Assembly: GCA_020152595.1 (NCBI GenBank)
Contig: JAIGNY010002236.1
Coordinates: 148,501 to 212,500 of the forward strand
From: Chiridota heheva
Taxonomy: Eukaryota > Echinodermata > Holothuroidea > Apodida > Chiridotidae
Direction of reading: 5' to 3'
Length of the DNA stretch: 64,000 nucleotides
Part shown: piece by piece, positions 60,001 to 64,000 of the stretch
Position numbering within the stretch: position 1 is the first letter of the stretch
Layout: each line of letters opens with the position of its first letter
Position numbers and translations under genes: made by a program
Notes under the pieces: generated by a model
Database searches by the model: none
What the model was told of the DNA's origin: nothing
The model's input: only the letters and a program-made list of their open reading frames with translations

Positions 60001-63000
60001 TAAGATCAAAAGACTTGGTCTGCAGACAGTCTGCCCTCAACTAATCTCATTCATTCATGCCTTTTGTACAATGATGACTTTATGTACAAGGGGGTACAAG
60101 GTTTATGCCATGTCTGAGTGAACTAAGTAAATGTAAACAATTTGGCCTGACTGAATTCACCTTGTAACAGTTTATGGACACCCAGACGTACATTTGTAAA
60201 TTACAGGAATATTCCCGAGGATTTTTTATTTTCATACATACAATAGGGAACTATTACAAGAAAGACATTAGTGAAAATAACAGTGTTGATATCCCAATCT
60301 GTTTTAGAGGTATACGTGTGTGTTTAAAAGTGACCAGTACAGTGCAGTTTTATGTCATACTTGCAGATCCATTCTATTTATTTTAAACAAATTGTCTTTC
60401 ATTTAGAGTGTAAGTTACATAAACAGATGGGCAAAGGCATGATCTTGTACAGAGCATATTTACCAGCATCATCTCAAAACTTTAAGTTAAAATATTTCCG
60501 ATAATTTAAAAGAAGTAATTAATTTTCAAATAAAAATATGAAAATTGTCTTGAATGTGCAATTATGACAGGACACTGTGAGGTCACTTTTCAACACTGGT
60601 GAAATATTTGAAATGTTAATTACTCCATAACTCCAAAGATTGGGCTGTTTAAGAATCGTTGACAAGTAGCAGTAAAGAAGCATACCTTGATTATCAAAAC
60701 ACTCCAGAAAGGTTTGACCAGAATACAATCTGATGACTTAAGGGCTTAATTCTTGCTTACAACCTTAATCCTCGTTAAGTGCATGTTTGAGACAGATCGA
60801 TAAACATCCTGTTTACCTCTGATGATAAAATAGCCAAACAAAACATGACTCCGAGGCCCTGGGTTCAAGCCTGGGTTGGGTAGACACGCCAGTGTACCAC
60901 AACTGGTTATCAAAGGCCGTGGACATTGACTTGGTTGTCTATGTTATGTCTGTCCGTACGTCGTACCTGTGTTCTTGTCTGGGTCGTATTAAGCGTTTCG
61001 TGATAGCATTGTTACTATCATAACCGAATACGCAGGCGACGACCCCGTCATTGTAATCGTGTGTTCACTCGTCGTCGTCGATGACTTGCCTTCTCCTTAA
61101 AAATTTGTTCCAGCAAATCATAACCACAAACTTACTGTATCAAATAATGAGACCACTTTATCTTAATTAAAATAACCACACAATAAGGACTTCATCCATT
61201 GCTAGTGTGATACTTAGCACCAACTTCCACAACAACTAAGGTTTTCAGAATCAAGAAATTGAAGAGGAAAAATCTGACCCGACCTGGTTATTTATCAGGT
61301 CCGGTCTGACTGTTTGAAACTTTAAGGAGCAGAACAACTAATAACGAGATTAAATGATTTAGAATGAATTAGCTAATACTCAACAGAATGGATTGGAGAA
61401 AATCGAACCGGGTTAGATATTTCAAAATTTGAATCATAGACTCATTATGTATGTCATGGACATAGGCAGGATTTGGGGGTGCAAAAGGGGCAATTTTCAC
61501 TCCCCCACCCCATCTTTTATATGTTGATTTGTTTTGTATATTAGTGTGATTTTTACCCATCCAACCCCCACTTTAAGTAGTTTGTTTGTTTGTTTGTTTA
61601 ATGAAGGCTTAACAGCACCATGACAACGAGGGTCAAATTATGCCTGAGAGGTCAGATCATTCTAGAGGAGGGAAGGAAAGGAAACAGGGGGAGAATGAGA
61701 GAAATAAAAGAACAAAGAGTCAGAAAGCTGTGATCTAGAGAGGAGGTGCATGGGTGAAGAAAAAAAAAAGTAGAGAGGGGATGGCAATAGACAAATTTTA
61801 TATTTATGGCTTTTCTCCCACCGCCCCCCTCTACCACACCTTCAGTACACAAATTCTGCCTATGGTTATGTAAACATTTTAACTCCAGTTGTTAGATAAG
61901 CTCCAGTTTATGGAAAGAAACAAGTGACTAAATCACAGCCCAATGTATAGTTAAACTTTCAGTCCCAAGTATGTTTGTTTGTTTGATGAGGGCTGAACAG
62001 CACCGGGACTGTGAGGGTCAAATTGTGCCTCAGAGATTGGATCATTGCAGAAGTAGGAAGGAAAGAAAACAGGGGGAGAATGGGAGAAATACAAGAACTA
62101 AAATCCAGAAAGCTGGGATCGAGAAAGGAGATGCATGGGTGAAAAAAACAAAGTAAAGATAGTGGGGTGGGAGAGGAGGACTAAATATGGTTGTAGACGA
62201 AAGCATGAAGGAGGAAGGAGATCATTTTATCCAGAGGGTTTTTCTGGAAGAGCTCGGCTATTGAGTTGTAGGGAGCAAGGGAAGCTCTGGGAAGGTTGTA
62301 CAGAGAGCAAGCAAGGAGAACGTGATGGACTGTGAGGGTGCAATGGCAATTGTTGCAGTCCTAAATAAGACTCCTCAGATTTTGTTGAGATATGAAGGGC
62401 CCCCAAATGTTACTTTGTCGCGAGGCCCTACGATTCTCTCAGAAGCCCTGAATAGAGGTAGCATTCAAACATCATAAAAATTAATTATCTGTAAAATCAC
62501 TGTCAATGATTAATGGACTTCTTCTTCATATACCAGAGGTGTATCCAGCCTTTCAGATTGGCGGGAAGGAGGGCAGCCTTTCGGATTAGAGAAATATTTG
62601 GACCTTTTAGCATATTTTCCTTTTTACCATTGCCCTTTAATTTATTTTTATTTCTGGGGGGAAAGGTCATATGACCCTGTCAACCCCCCACCCCCTGGCT
62701 ACACCCATGTATACAAGAGATTCTAACATATTTTAAAACAATTCAGCCCAATTACCTCTAACTGTCCATAAAGCATTTAAGAAAATGAAGAAAGGGAAAT
62801 AAAAAGAACATTTCAATAGAGATTTACATTGTTAATCATGGTGCTGGTACTCACTTTTTGGTAAAATATGGGTATTTCTGCATCGCTTTTCACGTATGTT
62901 CTGTCTTTGCCGAGTAATTGTGTCAACGATACTCCAAATACACCATTTTCTAGAAAGGAAAACATGATCAACAAGGGATAAACTCTCACACCAAAAACTG

Positions 63001-63889
63001 TTACAAAAACACATGTTACAAATGTAATAGCAAGCAATAGTATAGAAAACTAAGAAAAGGTAATTTCCCTTTCCTTGATCTTGTTTGAAATTTGACAAAA
63101 GTCAGAAAATTTAACAATTGTTATAAAACATGAGATCTGGGAAAGAAACTGTGATGATAACATTTTAGAGAAGAAAAAAATATTACGAGAGTGATGCAAC
63201 ACTCTTCTACCATAAATTTGTTACACAGAGAAGTTTTAAACAAACTTGTTATATATCTTTCATTCTGAATGAAACCAAAGAAAATTGAAGTCATTTACTG
63301 GCATTATTGTTTGCTTCATACAAGACTAGTTGGCACTGTGGGAGAGCATCCATGAGTTCGATCTTGAATACATAGGCATGCAGTAGGAGGTAAGGGGGTT
63401 GGAGGGGGCGTTCATAAAACTGTTTCCAAAAAAAATCAAAATTGGGATAATCTTTGTTGTTTATATATTTTTTTCACTTTTAAAAAAAAAAATTGCTCTC
63501 AGAATTGGGCTAAATTTGAACATTTCGTCTTGGGAGGGGTTCTAGGACCCCTCTCTGCTTGAATACTGGTTGCACCACTGTCATGTCCTCTTGGACAGTA
63601 CTCTATGTAAGCACCTCTCATAAACATTATTATGTCTGACAACTAAAAAATCAATTCAATTTTGAGGACAAAACTGCAAGAAAATAAAGATAAACAATCA
63701 ATAGATATCATCGTCCTCACCCTTGGCCTTTTTTCTGCTCGTCTTTCTGATTGGACGATAGCACATGCCCATACGGTCAAACATGGCGGTGAGCTCAATC
63801 AGTGCTATCTGACGTACTCTGTCAATGTCCATTGCTGAGAGGTAATCAACGGGAGTGATTCCTAATTCATTCTTTTCAATTGTTATATT
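47931..63889 (-). CDS. ARHGAP18/28/40-like: ARHGAP18/28/40-like RhoGAP gene, partial (gene span)
   Basis: The ten exons listed separately join in a consistent reading frame, each with GT-AG borders, to give at least 384 residues. In order they encode a pre-GAP segment (LALIELTA-type helix, then NGVFGVSLTQLL), the RhoGAP domain with the arginine finger in GVLRVPGS (about residue 105 of the assembled part), LLKLFLRELPSPLL, and NRMSLNNVAMIMAPNLF, then a Lys-rich linker and a C-terminal domain with IRVQTPGDEEKVLTTVQLSE and FYLYEVGGNIG. This combination is that of ARHGAP18, ARHGAP28, ARHGAP40 and Drosophila conundrum, which inactivate Rho-family GTPases at the cell cortex and actin cytoskeleton. 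The GAP catalytic Arg and supporting residues are present, so the enzyme should be active. The N-terminus lies beyond the right edge of the window. The final exon, expected to follow GGNIG with an ERCLDDDTY-like motif, was not found. Which of the three vertebrate paralogues is closest cannot be decided here. Confidence 0.93.
49141..49340 (-). CDS. ARHGAP18/28/40-like: ARHGAP18/28/40-like exon j (C-terminal domain)
   Basis: This exon has 200 bp, or 66 codons plus two bases, from a tcatcacag acceptor to a GTGAGG donor. The peptide begins DVLEGIIRVQTPGDEEKV, continues LTTVQLSEHTTAEDLVAKFT and ends in a basic stretch, RRSPAPRKRTRRSKTLD. The EGxIRVQxP start and the xxVQLxExxTAxDLVAKF pattern match the conserved C-terminal, ubiquitin-like or Ras-association-like region of ARHGAP18/28. 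That structural label is my inference. The Arg-rich insert could be a membrane or nuclear-localisation patch. Confidence 0.93.
49495..49785 (-). repeat. tRNA-derived SINE, family S1, full minus copy
   Basis: On the minus strand the A box is ctgtggtgtagcggta and the B box is gggttcaagcctgggt, followed by caccacaactggttatcaaa, acgtcgtacctgtgttc and a tail gtgttcactcgtcatcgtcg. The head folds plausibly from a tRNA ancestor but lacks a CCA-ready acceptor stem. It lies in the intron between exons i and j. Confidence 0.85.
49985..50395 (+). pseudogene. CR1-like RT C-terminal relic in a RhoGAP intron
   Basis: Mixed frames read IYQPGMEAIFQRKKTHIDII, EYVQCRAT, LSYEERLEN, then FSSGVVDLLKSSSIQDFERR LDHS. 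These follow the order VRPxxEYxxQ, IEYVQRRAT, LSYEERLxxL, FSSxVVDLWN of CR1-type reverse transcriptases. Frameshifted and inserted antisense to the RhoGAP gene. Confidence 0.75.
50543..50596 (-). CDS. ARHGAP18/28/40-like: ARHGAP18/28/40-like exon i (basic linker)
   Basis: This exon has 54 bp, or 18 codons, phase 0, from a catcatcag acceptor to a GTGAGA donor. It reads VIQIFNKKGKEKSKMDLE. It links the GAP domain to the C-terminal domain. The linker is lysine-rich as in other family members, and its sequence itself is not distinctive. The call rests on the splice sites, the frame and its position between certain exons. Confidence 0.75.
51000..51300. repeat. Local duplication, copy 1
   Basis: The stretch catggcttttcagatgataa, attgcaccccactacagaaa and aacaaattttccagtatcat recurs in diverged form at 52,300-52,520. 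Confidence 0.65.
51553..51593 (-). CDS. Possible 41-bp alternative exon of the RhoGAP gene
   Basis: A tttgcag acceptor and a strong GTAAGT donor bound 41 bp. In one frame it reads LDTNTKKTKDSKS, a Lys/Ser/Thr-rich peptide like the linker encoded by the next exon. That frame needs one base carried over from the previous exon, whereas exons f and g both end in phase 0, where this exon would hit TAG at its second codon. Either an exon was missed, or this is a poison exon, or it is chance. Confidence is low. Confidence 0.3.
51623..51745 (-). mobile_element. LINE 3' tail fragment
   Basis: (tttg)n, then gctgagaggtcagattattc, tagaggtaggaaggaaagga, ending tcgagaggggaggtgcatgg. It lies right beside the doubtful 41-bp exon. 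The flanking acaaatggattgaaattggcatattaatttg is repeated just after the insert (51,764-51,794), so it is a likely target-site duplication of about 30 bp. Confidence 0.75.
52300..52760. repeat. Local duplication, copy 2, with short tandem units
   Basis: Matches 51,050-51,330, then continues as four or five units of aaaggcattta, tgcctgattttctaagaaat, ccctcgc and gtgccactttcagtgc. Confidence 0.75.
52815..53183. mobile_element. MITE, family F3, copy 2
   Basis: Matches 13,512-13,905 over its length. Ends are cagacctttcataccataat and, inverted, ggtttgaaaaggtctatac. Contains ctgattggttgggtaac and gttgattggtcgaag, which are CCAAT-box-like in both orientations. Confidence 0.8.
53818..53838 (-). CDS. 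ARHGAP18/28/40-like: ARHGAP18/28/40-like exon g, probable 21-bp micro-exon
   Basis: A ttttttttccag acceptor 79 bp downstream of exon f opens a frame reading QEPTFLQ, followed by CAG and a GTATAT donor. The peptide fits the aromatic and hydrophobic P-x-F-L tail that follows the last GAP helix in this family. It joins exon f and exon i without breaking frame. Without splicing at this donor the frame continues for 19 more codons (to KKPTTESF) and stops, which would give a truncated alternative C-terminus. Confidence 0.65.
53918..54127 (-). CDS. ARHGAP18/28/40-like: ARHGAP18/28/40-like exon f (end of RhoGAP domain)
   Basis: This exon has 210 bp, or 70 codons, phase 0 to phase 0, between a cttcctcag acceptor and a GTATGT donor. 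The peptide begins LLLTFLSKVVSHEPQNRM, continues SLNNVAMIMAPNLFSVKS and ends VAAGTSNITRMLVKYHNILW V. NxMxxxNVAxxxAPNLF is the invariant RhoGAP motif whose Asn contacts the GTPase. The closing helix MLVKYHNILW matches the end of the GAP fold in this family. Confidence 0.95.
54955..55066. mobile_element. piggyBac-like MITE, solo copy
   Basis: Starts TTAACCCTCACTCTACCA and ends ctggtagagtaaggggtt. It is the inverse of the three tandem copies at 15,722-16,306 (ggtttgggtgccccatcttt, cagcctcccaggcgcg). The right TTAA is mutated. Lies in the intron between exons e and f. Confidence 0.85.
55371..55453 (-). CDS. ARHGAP18/28/40-like: ARHGAP18/28/40-like exon e (RhoGAP helix)
   Basis: This exon has 83 bp. 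Its first two bases complete a Gln codon with the C from exon d, then 27 codons read IEDRKKQLQCLNLLILVLPD and VYRSALK before a GTAAGT donor. The QLQxLNLLxLxLPxxxRxxLK pattern is the family's helix preceding the LLLTFLSKV segment. The 1.36-kb intron upstream (55,454-56,813) contains the 56-bp tandem array. Confidence 0.94.
55588..56140. repeat. 56-bp tandem array in a RhoGAP intron
   Basis: About ten units of atctcagcaaggaaattgtc, aacatagaagagggagtgac and aggatgtatttaactc. Variants (agaagg, aaaaga, ggcagg, tttcac) are interspersed, and one unit has lost part of its middle. Confidence 0.96.
56169..56760 (-). pseudogene. 3' part of an RNase H-bearing LINE, C-terminus relic
   Basis: On the minus strand the frame reads RCHRIHLGHSSLTHSHLLSG, SPAPLCPTCKTCLSIKHIFV TC, the HxRxGHTxLTHxxLLxxxxxPxCxxCxxxLTxxHILxxC pattern that closes the ORF2 protein of LINEs with an RNase H domain. 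After a frame break and Ser/Thr-rich text it passes into the untranslated end gtgccgttaaacatcaacaa. Inserted in the same orientation as the RhoGAP gene, 50-640 bp from exon d. Confidence 0.82.
56814..56973 (-). CDS. ARHGAP18/28/40-like: ARHGAP18/28/40-like exon d (RhoGAP core)
   Basis: This exon has 160 bp, or 53 codons plus one base, from a ccttgcag acceptor to a GTAAGA donor. The peptide includes ELQEEVEKGFY, LGAFKFQDLRVNDAVGLLK, LFLRELPSPLLTLDYVNAF and ACVE. The LLKLFLRELPxPLL motif is the most conserved stretch of RhoGAP domains and contains the Lys that stabilises the GTPase contact. It follows exon c in frame with the usual family spacing. Confidence 0.96.
57765..58018 (+). pseudogene. 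Non-LTR RT C-terminal relic
   Basis: Reads HLKKNKSLVYLQSLLAKPAD, RAPYVGQRTTRSSTSDHGLS LPASRTNLLERSFSILPTE, then a shift and LPSKI. Matches the YLxxLL, TRSxxxxxLxxPxxRTxxxERSFSxxxPxLWNxLPxxI tail of non-LTR reverse transcriptases. It abuts the 21-bp array. Confidence 0.72.
58052..58668. repeat. 21-bp tandem array (ttcatcagatactggtttaca)
   Basis: About 29 units with few substitutions. The unit is 21 bp, so most reading frames stay open. Both strands give long but meaningless frames (NVNQYLM on minus, SSDTGLH on plus). Confidence 0.97.
58688..58797. mobile_element. Foldback MITE, family F1, half copy
   Basis: Only the right arm is present: attctagtacagagtttatt, aaaaaaggagtataatggtc, ccattttgacaatagaaatc, cattttgaaaat. 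The 21-bp array ends about 15 bp before it. Confidence 0.85.
58994..59432 (+). repeat. tRNA-derived SINE, family S2, plus copy
   Basis: The head has A box tagttaagctcaattggc and B box gggttcaagcctcga, then the same 350-bp body as 47,280-47,712, to gttctttgaactagaaaatg and cgccatataaattcc. A fortuitous 142-codon frame crosses it. Lies in the intron between exons c and d, 48 bp from exon c. Confidence 0.87.
59480..59557 (-). CDS. ARHGAP18/28/40-like: ARHGAP18/28/40-like exon c (arginine finger)
   Basis: This exon has 78 bp, or 26 codons, phase 0 to phase 0, between a ctttgcag acceptor and a GTAAGA donor. The peptide is LIEYLEEHGLTEEGVLRVPG followed by STSRIK. The Arg in EEGVLRVPGS is in the position of the catalytic arginine finger of RhoGAP domains (GIFRVSG-like loop). 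The intron upstream is about 3.3 kb and holds a SINE fragment, a MITE and LINE tails. Confidence 0.94.
59631..59982. mobile_element. MITE with ~45-bp imperfect TIRs
   Basis: The left end contains cacttaagttcaagctcgcg then atcagatcca. The right end is the inverse of cacttaaatatgagctcgcg and atcagatcca. About 350 bp long, in the intron between exons b and c. The interior has further gatc-rich inverted motifs. No coding sequence. Confidence 0.82.
59983..60848. other. Intron, nothing else seen
   Basis: Within the 3.3-kb intron between exons b and c. The stretch 60,555-60,620 repeats 28,160-28,230 in diverged form. Otherwise no feature. Confidence 0.5.
60850..61087 (+). repeat. tRNA-derived SINE, family S1, plus copy (5' truncated)
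   Basis: Begins at the B box (cgaggccctgggttcaagcc) and runs through caccacaactggttatcaaa, cgtacgtcgtacctgtgttc and aagcgtttcgtgatagcatt to the tail gtgttcactcgtcgtcgtcg. About 90% like the minus copy at 49,495-49,785, with the A box lost. Confidence 0.85.
61090..61342. repeat. Dispersed 240-bp repeat, copy 2
   Basis: Same orientation and length as 30,181-30,425. Starts directly after the S1 SINE tail. Confidence 0.85.
61575..61790 (-). mobile_element. LINE 3' tail, truncated
   Basis: (tttg)n aatgaaggcttaacagcacc, atgacaacgagggtcaaatt, tgcctgagaggtcagatcat, and purine-rich sequence to an A tract (61,760). Confidence 0.72.
61970..62365 (-). pseudogene. RNase H-bearing LINE, C-terminal relic and 3' tail
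   Basis: On the minus strand the coding remnant reads DCNNCHCTLTVHHVLLACSL, YNLPRASLAPYNSIAELFQK and NPLDKMISFLLHAFV, the CxxCxxxLTxxHxLLxCxLY end of the ORF2 protein. The untranslated end reaches the (caaa)n-type terminus at 61,975. This copy ties the dispersed tails to their source. Confidence 0.8.
62855..62949 (-). CDS. ARHGAP18/28/40-like: ARHGAP18/28/40-like exon b (start of RhoGAP domain)
   Basis: This exon has 95 bp. The acceptor is ttcctttctag and the donor is GTGAGT. The first two bases complete a Glu codon with the G left over from exon a, then 31 codons follow: NGVFGVSLTQLLGKDRT, then YVKSDAEIPIFYQK. The (N)G(V/L)FGVxLTxLL motif opens RhoGAP domains and IPIFYQK corresponds to the first GAP helix. 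The exact frame match with exon a across a 771-bp intron is strong evidence that both are real. Confidence 0.93.
63721..63889 (-). CDS. ARHGAP18/28/40-like: ARHGAP18/28/40-like exon a (pre-GAP segment)
   Basis: This exon has 169 bp, or 56 codons plus one base. It is entered in phase 0 after a tttacag acceptor and left in phase 1 at a GTGAGG donor. The peptide runs from NITIEKNELGITPVDYL through DIDRVRQIALIELTAMFDRM to RKTSRKKAK. The IALIELTAMFD helix preceding the GAP domain is a recognisable signature of the ARHGAP18/28/40 family. The basic tail ends at the splice junction. This is the most upstream exon inside the window, and at least one more coding exon must lie to the right. Confidence 0.9.
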
Positions 63890-64000
63890 CTGTAAATAGG
63901 AAAAAATTATAAAAATATGAAAAAGATGAAAATATGAAAATATTAATTATGACCACTCCAACAGCTTCAATGATTAAAACAAATCTCACTTATTTATCAA

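Overview
This is a stretch of intron-rich, A+T-rich animal nuclear DNA dominated by repeats. There is no bacterial-style gene organisation: no operons, no long open frames and no ribosome binding sites. The one recognisable gene is metazoan, a RhoGAP of the ARHGAP18/28/40 (conundrum) family. The repeats (CR1-like, RTE-like and RNase H-bearing non-LTR retrotransposon relics, tRNA-derived SINEs, hAT-like and piggyBac-like MITEs, many minisatellites) fit a marine invertebrate. My guess is a deuterostome such as an echinoderm, but this is inference and not proven by any single sequence here.

Layout. Positions 1-2240 are a satellite array (17-bp units passing into 46-bp units). From 2.3 to 27 kb I see only mobile-element debris and tandem repeats: a foldback element (2.9-3.85 kb), CR1-like retroelement relics (6.2-9.8 kb), a 1.4-kb hAT-like element with an 8-bp target duplication that contains an expanded minisatellite and a nested MITE (10.0-11.5 kb), a second nested pair (14.3-15.1 kb), a piggyBac-like MITE amplified in tandem (15.7-16.3 kb), two foldback elements (19.9-22.2 kb), a 23-bp array (24.4 kb) and a roughly 290-bp tandem duplication (25.7-26.6 kb). 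At 27,597-27,791 on the minus strand lies a good candidate first coding exon of an unidentified gene that would run leftward. From 28 to 47 kb there are more repeats, including a 73-bp satellite that grew out of the last codons of an RTE-type retrotransposon (38.0-38.9 kb).

From 47,931 to 63,889, on the minus strand, ten confidently joined exons and one doubtful extra exon encode at least 384 residues of the ARHGAP18/28/40-like protein: the pre-GAP segment, the whole RhoGAP domain including the arginine finger, and most of the conserved C-terminal domain. The 5' part of the gene lies beyond 64,000. The terminal exon was not found. Its introns hold SINEs, MITEs, LINE tails, a 56-bp array and a 21-bp array.

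In function, the RhoGAP would accelerate GTP hydrolysis on Rho-family GTPases and so limit actomyosin contractility and stress fibres. Nothing else in the window is an evident partner. The most unusual material is structural: nested transposons datable by target duplications, tandem arrays whose repeat unit is a piece of a transposon, and pairs of the same SINE in opposite orientation in and next to the RhoGAP gene.
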